Shown: piece after piece, positions 46,501 through 54,764 of the stretch
Numbering within the stretch: the stretch's first letter is position 1
Layout: the number at the start of each line of letters is the position of its first letter
The notes under the pieces: model-generated
Seen by the model: only the letters and a program-made list of their open reading frames with translations
The model's database searches: none
Told to the model about the DNA's origin: nothing
Translations under genes and position numbers: made by a program
DNA from: CBDCWQ01 sp965223435
Lineage (GTDB): Bacteria > Myxococcota > Kuafuiibacteriia > Kuafuiibacteriales > Kuafuiibacteriaceae
NCBI GenBank assembly: GCA_965223435.1
Contig: CBDCWQ010000009.1
Coordinates: forward strand, 62,001 to 126,000
Length of the DNA: 64,000 bases
Direction: 5' to 3'

Positions 46501-49112
46501 AGAATGTCGTTGGACACGACGGCCAAACGATAGTGGGCGTTTCCGAGATTCAGGGTGATCTCCGCTTCCGTTTCTGGATCCGATGCCTCGGGATTGAGAC
46601 GCAGTGCGGTGCGATAATCGGTTATCGCGGACTCCAAAAACACATTCCCCACCGTCTTCACGCCCAAGATGGCACCCACCCGTTGGATGGCGGCGTCCAA
46701 AAAAGACCGTAAACGGCCTGGCTTTTGTAGCTCTTGCATTTCTCGGATCCAACCGCGAACGATGTATGCTTGCGTGAACTGCGGGTTGATGCGTATCGCG
46801 TGGTTGACTTCGTCGAGGGCGTCGTCCAAACGGGGTGGCTTCGCCCACGTGAGAGCCAAGCCAAATGCGTAGCGAGCAATGGGACTGCCCGGTGATGCAT
46901 CTTTTTTTCGCTCGGCGTCCTGAAGGACCTCATCTATTTTTCCAAGCTCCGCGCTGAGCGCCAGGTACCGGCGATAGGCGTTCACCTGAGTCGATTCATT
47001 GTCCACAACCCGCTTGTAGGACTGTCGTGCCAACGCAATGTTGCCATCTTTTTCTTCTTGACGCGCATGTGCAAGACTGGTGCGCGTAATGGCATCGCGG
47101 GCTTCGGCAAAAAAGCCCGGCAGATCCTTGAACTCCTGCCGAAGCTGAGTCCACGCGAGACGCGCGTTTTCCAGCTCTCCCAGATCTTCGTCAATTTTGG
47201 CCAAACGACGAAGCGCATTCGCTTTTCCGACGCGGTCAGGGGCCTCCTTGACCAAACGACGAAGCTCCAAAGCCGCATCTTCAGACGCCCCGTTGGCCGT
47301 GAATATCGAAACCAGCTTCCACCTTGCCTCCACGCCAACCAGTGAATTGCCCCCTTGCGGCTGAAGCCGGCGCAGCACATCGACCCGGTCTCGCCAAGTT
47401 GCGCTTTTGGGGAGCGCCTCCAGGTGAACCTCGATCACCCGGCGCGCAGCCTGGGTCACCACCTCGTGGCGGTCTGGAAACCGCGCCAAAACCCGAGCGT
47501 AGGCTTCTCCGAGCGCGTGAGGGTCGTGTGTGATTTCAAGAAGCTCAATCTTTCTGAGCGCCGCTTTAGACGCCGAAAAAGAAGCTTCCGGGTAGTCTTG
47601 GGCCACCCGGTCAAACGCTTCAATGGCCTCGACCCGACTCCCAGCATCGAACTTGAGCTCCGCCACTTCGAGGGCAACGCGGGCACGTACACGCGTGGAC
47701 CATGCATAATTCGTGCTGATACCGAGGAGGTCGGTACGCATGTCTTCTACCCAAGACGCCCTCTTCAACGTCCCCGACGGCGCACCCGTTTTTGCCCGTC
47801 GGTCCAAGCTCACCAGTTCAGCTTCTGCGATCCCACGAAGCTCAGCCCTTGGGGTGTCCACGGAAGCCCCCTGCGTACACGCCCGAAGACGCTCAAACGC
47901 GATACGCGCGTCTTTGAGCCGCCCCCACTCGAGGTGAATATTGGCAATGCGCAAATACGCCTGGGCATGAAGCAAGGCACTCGGCGGTGTTCGTGCAACC
48001 AACGTTCGGTAAACAAACCAGCGGCGACGAGGCTCGTCTTGGATGCGTGCAAGCTTGAGGTAGTCTTCTGGTTCCTTATACGCCGGAAACATGCCGTGCA
48101 TGGGTAGTCTGGCCACATCTTGCTGGACGCGACCTTGCGCAAAATACAAAAAGCCGCCGCCAAAACGTGGGAAGAGTTCGTCCTCACTTCCGTCGGTGAG
48201 CGGAACGGGCGCGCTCGGTTTTTGGCCCAAAAAGAGGCCGTCGAGGTCCACGTCGAGCCGCCATAGACTTCCCCGGTCGTTGCCGTCGAGAACGCCGTCT
48301 TCGTTGTCGTCGTCGGGAAAACGGACGTAGGCAATGGTGTAAGGTACGCCGCCATCAGCCGCAACGCGAGGCATAAAGCTGGCAAAGCCCTCCGGCCCCG
48401 CACTCAAAGTCAACGCCGTAGTCGCGCTGTCCACCAGTCTAAGGACCACCAGATGGGGATGCAAAAGCCCGCCGCGGCGACCAGGCTCCGTGTAGACCAG
48501 ATATCGACCGTCCCCAGACGGAGCCGGCTCGAATCCGGGCCCGGGAGAGACCCGTTGATTGTGACCAGAATCGAGATCAACCTGATGAACGTATTCGGGC
48601 CCCGTACCCGTCGAAGAAGTGAAAAACAAGCTTTGACCATCCGGCGCAAACACCGGGTACCGGTCGTGGGTTTTCTCGTCGGTGAGCGCGCGAATGTCCG
48701 TTCCCGATTCGAAATCTTCGGCAATAAAAATATCCCCCTTCGCATCAACCCGACGTGAAGCGAATGCCAAACGCTGACTGTCGGGCGATACCGCAGGATC
48801 AAAGTCGTCGGCGACGTGCGGAGCCAGAGGATACAAAGACCGCGTCGCGAAATCGCGCACCCACACCTCAAGCCTGCCCGATTGCTCGGTCATGAAGGCG
48901 AGAAAACGCCCGTTTGGCGCGATGGCCGGCGAGAGATCGTCCTCGGGGGTGAACGCAACCGGCTCCGGGATGCTGATACCATCAACCGGCTTGTCCGGTC
49001 GCTCTTGCGCAACCCACTGCACCCCACCGCAGCCGAGCGCGAAATAGCTCATGCACAGGACGGCCGAGACTTGTGCAAAAGAGCGCCACCATCCACCAGC
49101 ACTTGCGCACAT
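40584..49112 (-). CDS. giant lipoprotein: TolB-like propeller, TPRs, two CHAT-type regions
   Basis: 2842 residues from the ATG at 49112, giving MCASAGGWWRSFAQVSAVLC and a signal peptide ending in the lipobox FALGC. A TTG at 49256 overlaps the previous stop (TTGA) but would add 48 residues ahead of the signal. A TolB/WD-like beta-propeller follows (residues about 45-370; SPAIAPNGRFLAF, DPAVSPDSQRLAFAS and YPVFAPDGQSLFFTS repeats), then TPR-rich helices (about 400-1000). A first CHAT-like region (about 1500-1850) ends in AFQYAIREAQ but lacks the LSAC motif. Clear TPRs (about 1900-2430) lead to a C-terminal CHAT domain with HFSGHTF (H2695) and VVLSACWSM (C2743). CHAT domains are caspase-fold cysteine peptidases. 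The lipoprotein signal places this one in the periplasm or at the outer membrane. Substrate and trigger are unknown. Confidence 0.85.
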   Translation of the reverse strand: MCASAGGWWRSFAQVSAVLCMSYFALGCGGVQWVAQERPDKPVDGISIPEPVAFTPEDDLSPAIAPNGRFLAFMTEQSGRLEVWVRDFATRSLYPLAPHVADDFDPAVSPDSQRLAFASRRVDAKGDIFIAEDFESGTDIRALTDEKTHDRYPVFAPDGQSLFFTSSTGTGPEYVHQVDLDSGHNQRVSPGPGFEPAPSGDGRYLVYTEPGRRGGLLHPHLVVLRLVDSATTALTLSAGPEGFASFMPRVAADGGVPYTIAYVRFPDDDNEDGVLDGNDRGSLWRLDVDLDGLFLGQKPSAPVPLTDGSEDELFPRFGGGFLYFAQGRVQQDVARLPMHGMFPAYKEPEDYLKLARIQDEPRRRWFVYRTLVARTPPSALLHAQAYLRIANIHLEWGRLKDARIAFERLRACTQGASVDTPRAELRGIAEAELVSLDRRAKTGAPSGTLKRASWVEDMRTDLLGISTNYAWSTRVRARVALEVAELKFDAGSRVEAIEAFDRVAQDYPEASFSASKAALRKIELLEITHDPHALGEAYARVLARFPDRHEVVTQAARRVIEVHLEALPKSATWRDRVDVLRRLQPQGGNSLVGVEARWKLVSIFTANGASEDAALELRRLVKEAPDRVGKANALRRLAKIDEDLGELENARLAWTQLRQEFKDLPGFFAEARDAITRTSLAHARQEEKDGNIALARQSYKRVVDNESTQVNAYRRYLALSAELGKIDEVLQDAERKKDASPGSPIARYAFGLALTWAKPPRLDDALDEVNHAIRINPQFTQAYIVRGWIREMQELQKPGRLRSFLDAAIQRVGAILGVKTVGNVFLESAITDYRTALRLNPEASDPETEAEITLNLGNAHYRLAVVSNDILNMGLALRNYLSCWKLGLGRLSEISELVFWERLGRAASWSEAWEVSTWATREAIRLAKKYEKTTRLPELYGTLALAYKQAGEDSYAQSALEAYGARLAFQKESQRLVIAKREEARAEFHAEKAWDPRALEGILARLKEGRTFIRKHVVQRSGRVWRPVDANVTRAPFGFSELNELNINLALSSEVHAALGEISRSVSIDERRRALSTQIMADVPTKLMVDAEPLTLNNLRERFGLYGTLAWQRVRAGDWPGADDLLREIEQNLEGWSTSDDFSWDRRALTMDRAQCAAIRAEVLVYARARGQGLGVNLQPYEDAIHKARTAMNDAFLAADAESSTVAYDRLSMPVLSALPSALSSTVAIATTASVAAYGPRLTGAHQRGRAVDARLHYATGLLLLDRAFRPTQSPQRASGFQAYLEQLDGSVVALGRARTAFERAAKRAVSAGSGLGASILAQGLYAVLELTRILRDRSNAVNNALSQLARRIAVSSGHIGMALSFEIRDVLGQPHNATALTAVTERVGEIPPQLLRNHRGIVKRLYAQTASSALSLGDLHGAFQALDRSMLFSVASGPIVQVDNPLQSTDVRLSARMRRRLKAFREARRLLFAADGATERDEFERLKADVARSHKRFVATNRLRQSELASARLFGVPYEAEDLPSELEADEAILALGEVGGHLHLFWVDGSTVSETAFVHHASEMSVQDVQALLKGVRAAMLRGEAPPVKSVAALRKVLWSPFLSRMGPKMRVLVAGRVLKQTLPQAVAPHDGIQLAHVSAPSVWPLLKERQQVGALGCVLLGTDPSTVPDCKVVLGDRTLLQFRGPRAGGTSDDPRVSERSLVEALRDVPQDLVVVDLELRVEPEAVERSVLRLPGKKEPDDSALQTSMADAFDREIALQDLHLPARTLILSGVSEAEAHKLVPADLALIPRGSVSIIVMPREIPRPGLLAFVKAFQSRFQELSPAQAFQYAIREAQKTHPQVGLAAFLGHPGLDDRGRQAYARSIAPRLRRRPSMAIRKRNYPLLVFELERLVRVQTVANMTKGIEDAYSALASTYLSRLKPANPGRAADAQRRLIDYQRKAGRGPAVIANSEVGLATIYSKAKDDKVAERIFLEAIKGLENMGETKSVALGLWALGRHYEEKLEFEEAAKTFESAVNAFTESGVYSAQKRPPAAMLVLDRLGAIYLNSLSDPGRAEAAYLRFKTHARSEAKKVSATLSLARVARRRGDFEAALARAEEAELAARAENLRILELESLVEAANVAWYQGDYSHGQGLCDKSLAVVNDNMRAFRLRLTQEKRLEKRDATRKQIRSLKKSRIYALSVCGLMAMSVRDFKEAVRYLERAQRLARELGDQSEVATQYNNLGRVYLEFGEMGTAIDAFRAAYEIDQSLKDRYAMAYDLRNLGEALVLEGDLARAEETLTKGLEYALEVRDLNNELRARFALASLAEKRGHFDSAHGRYTELIPLANRLDIKEIAWKAHRSLGLILQKRGKLDAAEAELREATRIAGMITGRSGTVGTGLYRYAAFDDLMMLFLDTGRKREALEIANRIQALERVALLDDTRIPFASPRVPELIRAIKRKGGDGQKNRGKVSSEEAELARLEPQVFSIFEALDLKQLEALAPDDAIVFYRLTGNALVAFVLDKGGIHVRRHPISSAAMRALVADYTRRLASRSDLHEVHERLEEVLVTPIMPLLEGKRRLALVQHGVLRYLAFAALRVPDTKTRSPEALFTRARMIDRFELVQALDTAAAFRALKKRFGLIVGSSIVAFGAASQAPMAVTRPLPFAQKELQLIKEEFPRATTVSGPAVTKQSLLAGLAGSRGVFHFSGHTFLAGAVSSGSGARDPLGTELVASDGSVKILDVLGKRSHADLVVLSACWSMVSSAQNPSKDALSGQEILSFAQALQVAGVSRVLASTTHVHDLAASLIMKHFYRASKRLPVAAALREAQRRVRRYYPHPAWWATFSLLKGGPSAGAR

Positions 49113-49252
49113 CTCAGTTGAGCCACGCACGTTTACATCGTGTGGGTGGGCGGAGGGTAACGGATGGGCCGAATTCACTTCGGACCGGGCCCCGTAAGGC
49201 TGAACCAGCGTTCGAGGGGGCTCCGCTGTTCGTGAGGCACAAGTGGATTTAC

Positions 49253-49834
49253 TCAAGGCTTGACCTCTCGAAAAACGCCGGGGCGCACCTCGAGAACGTA
49301 GCCTGGCTTCGCGGTGTCGTGAAGCAAACGCCGATAAGCTGCCCGGAGCTCTTTAAGGCGGGCGTCGGTTGGTTTGTTGTGCCCTTCTTGGCGCGCCGTC
49401 TCGTACGCGATCCATAACAGAACGGCTCGGCGAGCTCGGTTTTCTTCGCGTGCAACCCGTTTTCGCCGCTTTTGGATCGCCATATCGTGGGTGACAAAAG
49501 CGCAAGAACGGACAACAAGCTCCGCTCGAAGGGACTCGGCGAGACAACCCTCACGTTTGAGCTCGTCAAGGTCGTCTTCATTGAAGCGTTGAATGGCCCG
49601 GTGGGTTAAGGCTTCGGCGCGCAAAGAGGCGTAGTTCAAGGTGCCCTGCTGATTCACGCCCCTGACCGAAGAAGCTTGCACCCATTCTTTGTCGAGCTGT
49701 TGATACGCGCCGAGAAGCTGGTTCTCGAGGACTGTAGGACGCGCCACCGTTCCGACGCCCGAGATACAGCCCAACCAGAGGCTCCCGATCGTCACCCAGA
49801 TGGGCCTCCGAACGTCTTTCAAGCCACGGCTCAC
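49253..49834 (-). CDS. DUF1318-like lipoprotein
   Basis: 193 residues from the GTG at 49834, which overlaps the upstream stop as GTGA and has GAGG five bases before it. The frame is open back to 49897. The hydrophobic segment IWVTIGSLWLGC is a lipobox signal. The mature part resembles DUF1318 proteins of deltaproteobacteria: ENQLLGAYQQLDKEWVQASSVRG, then FNEDDLDELKREGCLAES, VAREENRARRAVLLW and a PGYVLEVRPGVFREV ending. The function of the family is unknown. It is translationally coupled to the metallophosphoesterase gene and lies just upstream of the CHAT lipoprotein. Confidence 0.75.
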   Translation of the reverse strand: MSRGLKDVRRPIWVTIGSLWLGCISGVGTVARPTVLENQLLGAYQQLDKEWVQASSVRGVNQQGTLNYASLRAEALTHRAIQRFNEDDLDELKREGCLAESLRAELVVRSCAFVTHDMAIQKRRKRVAREENRARRAVLLWIAYETARQEGHNKPTDARLKELRAAYRRLLHDTAKPGYVLEVRPGVFREVKP

Positions 49835-50994
49835 GCGTGCCTCGGGTTTCGGAGTAGGCGAAAAACCACGAAGAAAAAGGCGATGGCGAGCACACACGCA
49901 GACAAACCAAGGCCCACCAGCGAGTTCTTCTTTTTGGGCGCCTCGAAGGTGGGCGGCGGAGCCATCGCCGCGTCATCAATCACCGAGCCCTCTAGGCCAT
50001 AGGCTCGAAGCGACAAGGCACCACCGGACGATCGGAGCATGACCCAATTGTAGGTAGACACAAACACCTGCGAACCTCGGGTCACACCGCCGCGCTGGTA
50101 GAGAGGCGCACCACCACCACCGGACACCACGTAGGTCACCCCATCTTGAACAATGCGCTCGTAAAGATGGTCGTGTCCTGAAAGGATTCCGGTCACCTTG
50201 TGCCGCTTGGCCAAATCAACCAACACCTGCCCCTGAGGATGCCCACCGTGCATGCCTGACGACCGGGGACCGTGGTGGAGGGCAAAAAGCACATGTTTGG
50301 CGCCGTGTGGGCTTTGGAGGACCCGCTCCAGAAAGTTCATCTGGGGGCTGCCTTGCTCCATCGAGGTGTTGCTGTTGAGCGAGACAAACAAGAGATCACG
50401 AACCCGAACGTGGAACGTTGAAGGTGCTACCCCATGGGTTTTGGCCAACGGATCTTGGGGTGGAGGAATCCGGTGCATCGCCTGACGCTCACCCCCACTG
50501 GGATCTCCGTAAAGCTCGTGGTTCCCCAAAGCAAAAACGACGGGGACTCGAGCCAGAAGGGGCAACGTGGTCGCGAGATGCCGCGTCCAGCCGTCGACGT
50601 CGTTGGCTCGATGGATCACGTCCCCGGTGTGGACCACAACGTGGGGATCGGCGCGGGTCATCGCCTGGACGATGGCACGGTGAGGACCCGCGCCATCACG
50701 GCTGTCGCCGTAAACGGCGACCAACAAGGGGTCCGTACCCCCAAACGGTTTCACGGTGAAGCTTCTGGGTGCCTCCTTTGCCACGCGGAGGGTGTAGGTC
50801 AAAGCTTCGGTCTGTGGTGCCGGCAGCCCGCCAAACCCGTGGATCTCTTTGGCCTCAGGACTTGAAAACGTGCGCTCACCCCAGGTGAGCGCGACGGTCG
50901 CACTCTTGGTCAGCGAAACCGTCAGCTGAAGCGTCTGACCGTCGACGGTCCCAAAGGTCAAAACCGCACCCAAAAGCGTCGATGCCAACGACAT
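49831..50994 (-). CDS. calcineurin-like metallophosphoesterase, membrane-anchored
   Basis: 387 residues. The dinuclear metal site of the family is complete: YGDSRDG, HTGDVIHRAND, ALGNHELYGD, LFALHHGPRSS and GILSGHDHLYE. A short N-terminal hydrophobic segment (MSLASTLLGAVLTFG) resembles a signal peptide, an N-terminal Fn3-like domain precedes the catalytic part, and the C-terminus has a membrane helix (LVGLGLSACVLAIAFFFVVF) followed by RLLRNPRHA. The catalytic domain should therefore be periplasmic and anchored. It resembles purple-acid-phosphatase-like proteins; the substrate is unknown. Confidence 0.85.
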   Translation of the reverse strand: MSLASTLLGAVLTFGTVDGQTLQLTVSLTKSATVALTWGERTFSSPEAKEIHGFGGLPAPQTEALTYTLRVAKEAPRSFTVKPFGGTDPLLVAVYGDSRDGAGPHRAIVQAMTRADPHVVVHTGDVIHRANDVDGWTRHLATTLPLLARVPVVFALGNHELYGDPSGGERQAMHRIPPPQDPLAKTHGVAPSTFHVRVRDLLFVSLNSNTSMEQGSPQMNFLERVLQSPHGAKHVLFALHHGPRSSGMHGGHPQGQVLVDLAKRHKVTGILSGHDHLYERIVQDGVTYVVSGGGGAPLYQRGGVTRGSQVFVSTYNWVMLRSSGGALSLRAYGLEGSVIDDAAMAPPPTFEAPKKKNSLVGLGLSACVLAIAFFFVVFRLLRNPRHA

Positions 50995-51068
50995 TGATCA
51001 CCCTACCCTCTGGCCAGCCACCCACGTGGGTTCGGACAAAAGCACACCGATCATCCCAGCCTCGGTCC

Positions 51069-51419
51069 TCATTTCGGATGACACACCATAAGCCTCGGAT
51101 CGTTGCCGGTACGAATCTTGTCTATCATACAGTCAAATCCCTCAGGGCAGGCAAAGTGTTCGTAGCCTGGGAACGTACCACAATAGGGGATAGGCTCGCC
51201 TTGGATCACCCGATCGCGGCACAAGAAGTCGCCGAGCGCGCCGTCCCCCAAATCGATGCTGTGGGGCAAGCAAACCTGACCCGGGTCACACTCGTCAGAC
51301 GATGGGTCACACACCCGGCCGACGAGAAAATCGCTGCGCTCTTCGACCCCGCAGCCGACGGTTCCCAACAAGAAGGCGCTCACCACCCAAGCAAAAGCCC
51401 AGGCTGCCCTACCAGTCAA
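51069..51419 (-). CDS. Cys-rich lipoprotein, 116 residues
   Basis: The signal peptide ends in the lipobox GTVGC (MTGRAAWAFAWVVSAFLLG precedes it). The mature protein holds nine further Cys in about 90 residues (for example RVCDPSSDECDPGQVCLPH and YCGTFPGYEHFACPEGFDC), like short disulfide-rich segments of myxobacterial surface lipoproteins. No family is assigned. Its start overlaps the end of the upstream PEGA-like gene by 11 bases, so both are in one operon. Confidence 0.72.
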   Translation of the reverse strand: MTGRAAWAFAWVVSAFLLGTVGCGVEERSDFLVGRVCDPSSDECDPGQVCLPHSIDLGDGALGDFLCRDRVIQGEPIPYCGTFPGYEHFACPEGFDCMIDKIRTGNDPRLMVCHPK

Positions 51420-52620
51420 AAGCGGCCTCCGCGATCCCGGTGGGTGCGCTTTGAATCAACGCCCCCTCCAAAGCGTGGCGGGGCGGCCTCTCGACCGGTC
51501 CGCCGACCGCAGAATGGCTCACGGCCAAAGGGGGAGACGACCCATCCGCAAGCAGATGGTCGAGCAGGATGTACACAAACACGCCCCCCGCAATCACAAA
51601 GCTCGAAACCGCAACCACCGAGCCCAGTCGATGCTTCGACTTCGCGCTGTCGCGTGCATCGCTGGCGGCTGAGGCCCGCACCGCATCGGGACCAAAACGC
51701 ATTTCTTGCGCGACGGCATTGTAGTCGTCTTGGGCCGACTTCATCAAAAACACTCCGCCTGCCCCAACGGCCATGGCCCCACCGGCCACAATCCAGGGGA
51801 CGGTACGGATAAACAGAGAAGGCCCCGTAGGTTCAGGGGGGGCTCCAGACGATTGGGCGCCCAGCCCGTGCCCCAGAAGACCGGCGGGAGCCGGCGTCGC
51901 GACCACGCGGCGGAGCCGAACGGAGACCTCTCGCACCGTGTTGCCCGGAAGCACTTCGATTTGCTGGACAGAAGACTCATACCCATTGGCCTCCGCCTCA
52001 ACCTCGTACACGCCAGACCAAAAGGGCATCGGTTTGCCCGCCTGCACCGCCACCGGTTCCCCGTAAACCCGAAGCTCAGCACCTTCGGGCGAAAGTACCC
52101 AACGCACGCGGGTGTCCGGAGGCAAAAACAAGCGTCGCATCGCTGCCCATACCGCATGACGAATGACCGTTTGGGAGCCCGCGGAAATCTGCCACTTCAA
52201 CGTAGCGCCGAATTTCACCGCTGGCACATCGATGATTTTGAAACGCAGCGTCTGAGGATCAAACGCACCCGCGGAGACCCCCGCAAGGACCACAGGCGAG
52301 ATCATCCGATCCGCCTCGAGAATGTCTCCGAGCTCAACCAGGCAGTAAAGCTCGAATGCACAAGCATTGACCCGCTCCGCCAAAGGGGCTCCCAACAACG
52401 CTTTGGCATCCTCGGCTTCCACCAGCTTCACCCCTGGTAGACCTCGCAGCGTTTCCCGAAGCGCGCGCAAAAGATGCGCGGGAGACTCCTCGACCACGCC
52501 TTCAACCCGCACCGGAAGGACCACCACCCGCGTCGGCGCCGCCCAAAGCGGCCGGGCGGCCAACAGCACCCCGAAACAAGCCACCGCCGCAAGCCCAAAA
52601 ACCGCCCATCTACTCACCAT
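51409..52620 (-). CDS. exported PEGA-like membrane protein
   Basis: 403 residues from the ATG at 52620, with GGGAG about seven bases upstream. The signal peptide is SRWAVFGLAAVACFGVLLAA. Residues about 30-160 look like a periplasmic alpha/beta domain (TRVVVLPVRVEGVVEE), with a Cys pair (NACAFELYCLVELGDI). A PEGA-like beta domain follows (VYEVEAEANGYESSVQQIEV). Two membrane helices (VPWIVAGGAMAVGAGGVFLM and VVAVSSFVIAGGVFVYILL) sit near the C-terminus. PEGA domains are common in myxobacterial envelope proteins. Exact role unknown. It overlaps DUF2231 by 11 bases and the Cys-rich lipoprotein by 11 bases. Confidence 0.7.
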   Translation of the reverse strand: MVSRWAVFGLAAVACFGVLLAARPLWAAPTRVVVLPVRVEGVVEESPAHLLRALRETLRGLPGVKLVEAEDAKALLGAPLAERVNACAFELYCLVELGDILEADRMISPVVLAGVSAGAFDPQTLRFKIIDVPAVKFGATLKWQISAGSQTVIRHAVWAAMRRLFLPPDTRVRWVLSPEGAELRVYGEPVAVQAGKPMPFWSGVYEVEAEANGYESSVQQIEVLPGNTVREVSVRLRRVVATPAPAGLLGHGLGAQSSGAPPEPTGPSLFIRTVPWIVAGGAMAVGAGGVFLMKSAQDDYNAVAQEMRFGPDAVRASAASDARDSAKSKHRLGSVVAVSSFVIAGGVFVYILLDHLLADGSSPPLAVSHSAVGGPVERPPRHALEGALIQSAPTGIAEAAFDW

Positions 52621-53083
52621 GGCTGCTCCCTTCGAGTTCTGCGCCTGACACCCGCTGATCGAGCGGTTTGATGCCCACACCGTGTTCGTACACCAAAACC
52701 CCTCCGCTCCTTCCCACCGAAATCACAAAAACACCGGCGAGCACGCCCAAGCCAAGCGCGAAAGCATGGGCGGGTTTGCCGAACTTTTGAACGGATACCA
52801 GCCGAAACACAAGCACCAGCAAAAATACCCAGGGGACCAGATCGGCGTTCTCCCGATGGGTATTGAGGAGCTCCGGGCCAACCTTGGCGACGACCGCGGC
52901 ATCGTACGCAGCTTGCCCTGTCACGGTGGACAGAACGCTGGCGATAACCCCCAGCACGAGGCAAAAAACACCGGCAATGCCGAAGTCTTTGCGGCCCGTG
53001 ACCAAGCCGAGGGCATCCAGCAGCGGCCACAAGAGCGCCAAAACGATGGGAAAATGGACAAAAAAGGGGTGGTAAGCACTCAT
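52610..53083 (-). CDS. DUF2231-like four-helix membrane protein
   Basis: 157 residues. It begins HPFFVHFPIVLALLWPLLDA, the typical HPxxxHFP start of DUF2231-type membrane proteins, and has four hydrophobic segments in total (GIAGVFCLVLGVIASVLSTV, VPWVFLLVLVFRLV and FALGLGVLAGVFVISVG). The first His residues may bind heme or metal in the family; this is not shown here. Its ATG follows the glpD stop with no gap. Confidence 0.7.
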   Translation of the reverse strand: MSAYHPFFVHFPIVLALLWPLLDALGLVTGRKDFGIAGVFCLVLGVIASVLSTVTGQAAYDAAVVAKVGPELLNTHRENADLVPWVFLLVLVFRLVSVQKFGKPAHAFALGLGVLAGVFVISVGRSGGVLVYEHGVGIKPLDQRVSGAELEGSSHGE

Positions 53084-54745
53084 CTAGGAACTACGCCACA
53101 CACGAATCGCCCGAAGATGCGCCTCATACTCGCTGACCCGCGCATCGCGCTCGGCCGGGTCCCAGCCCAGGAGCCCCATCATCAGGTCGGCCACCGCCCG
53201 AGCCGCACCCTCAGCTTGGTCTCGAGCGGTCAATGCCAAGGACGTACGGCGAACCAACACGTCCTCGACCGACAAGGCAAGCTCCTGCTCAACCGCGTGA
53301 ACCACTTCCGCAAAGATCACATTGCAGTCGGGGCAGACCCTAGATTTTAGGCTCGGGTCCCGGGCCGCAATCGCGAGAACCCCTGATGCTCTGGCGCCGT
53401 AGACATGAGCCAGTCGAAGCGTAATGTCCTCGCCGAGACCCGAGGCTTCAGCCATCTCTTCCGCAAAACCTTCGAGCTCACTGGGCAAACCGATGGCTCC
53501 GGGAAGCGGCTCGTCCAAGGTTCGAGATTCGCCGCACCGAAAACCACCCACCTCCATCGCCACTTCCACGGTTTCTCGGGCCATCCGCCGAAAGGTCGTC
53601 AACTTACCCCCGGCCAACGTGATCAAGCGGCCATCGCGGTACAGCCGATGCTCGCGAGGAACGTCGGAAGCGTCTTCATGGCCCTCCGGCCTGACCAAAG
53701 GCCGAAGCCCCGCCCACGCCGAAAGCACATCGGCACTTCGAAGCTCCACGCCGGGAAAATGGTGGTTGGTTGCAGCCAGCAAATAGCGCACATCGGACCG
53801 GACCACCTCGATGTGCGCGGGGTCGCCCTCGAAGTCCGTGTCTGTGGTCCCTAAGACCGTACGCCCATTCCAGGGAATAGCAAAAAACACCCGTCCGTCC
53901 TGCGGGGCCAAGAGCGCCACCGCGTGGTGAATCGGCAGCCGCTCGTGGGGGACCACCACATGCACCCCTTTGGTCGGCCGGATAACCTGGGACTCAACCC
54001 CTGCCAGATTCCGGGTTTGGTCCGTCCACGGCCCCGTGCAATTCACCACGACCTTGGCCTGAACCTTATTCATACGCCCCGAAAGCGCGTCGCGAAAATG
54101 GACCACGGCAGGGGTTTTGGACCCGCGATGACCTTCCATTTGAGTGACCAACGCACGCGTGAGCACGGCCGCTCCATGCCGAGCGGCTGACATGGCATTC
54201 TCCAGCGTGAGGCGAGCGTCGTCGGTCATGCAGTCGTAGTAGATAATGCCCCCCGTCAAGCCGTGCGGATTCAGCAAGGGCTCACGCTCCAACATGCGTT
54301 TTGGAGATCGCAACGTAATATGCCGTTGCTCCACTTTAAACAAAGACAGACTGTCGTACATCCACAACCCGACATCCACCAGCCACAACGGATGACGGGC
54401 CTGTTCATATACGGGCAAAGCAAACATGATGGGCCGCACCAGATGAGGCGCAATCTTTCGGAGCGCGGCACGCTCGTTGGTGCCTTCGAACACGAGCTTA
54501 AACTGGTAGTGCTCTAAATATCGGAGGCCGCCGTGAATCAACTTGCTCGAGCGGCTGGAGGTGCCAAAAGCCAGGTCCCTCGACTCAAGCAACAGAACAC
54601 GAAGCCCCCGCATGCTCGCGTCGCGCGCAACGCCCACGCCATTGATTCCGCCCCCCACAACCAGTAGGTCGAACTCCTGACCCGAAACTGCGTCTAAAAC
54701 TTCGGCGCGGCGGCGCGCATCAAACTGTGTCTCAACGCCCAACAT
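53084..54745 (-). CDS. glpD: aerobic glycerol-3-phosphate dehydrogenase
   Basis: 553 residues. GlpD oxidises glycerol 3-phosphate to dihydroxyacetone phosphate and passes electrons to quinone at the inner membrane. The FAD-binding motif VVGGGINGVGVARDASMRGL, the substrate segment SSRSSKLIHGGLRYLEHYQF and the DAO-family VLGTTDTDFEGDPAHIEV are intact, and the C-terminal helical domain is complete. It heads a compact gene run (DUF2231, PEGA-like, lipoproteins) that has no obvious link to glycerol. An extended hairpin lies 20 bases upstream. Confidence 0.95.
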   Translation of the reverse strand: MLGVETQFDARRRAEVLDAVSGQEFDLLVVGGGINGVGVARDASMRGLRVLLLESRDLAFGTSSRSSKLIHGGLRYLEHYQFKLVFEGTNERAALRKIAPHLVRPIMFALPVYEQARHPLWLVDVGLWMYDSLSLFKVEQRHITLRSPKRMLEREPLLNPHGLTGGIIYYDCMTDDARLTLENAMSAARHGAAVLTRALVTQMEGHRGSKTPAVVHFRDALSGRMNKVQAKVVVNCTGPWTDQTRNLAGVESQVIRPTKGVHVVVPHERLPIHHAVALLAPQDGRVFFAIPWNGRTVLGTTDTDFEGDPAHIEVVRSDVRYLLAATNHHFPGVELRSADVLSAWAGLRPLVRPEGHEDASDVPREHRLYRDGRLITLAGGKLTTFRRMARETVEVAMEVGGFRCGESRTLDEPLPGAIGLPSELEGFAEEMAEASGLGEDITLRLAHVYGARASGVLAIAARDPSLKSRVCPDCNVIFAEVVHAVEQELALSVEDVLVRRTSLALTARDQAEGAARAVADLMMGLLGWDPAERDARVSEYEAHLRAIRVWRSS

Positions 54746-54764
54746 GAACTCAGGCTTTCCTTTG

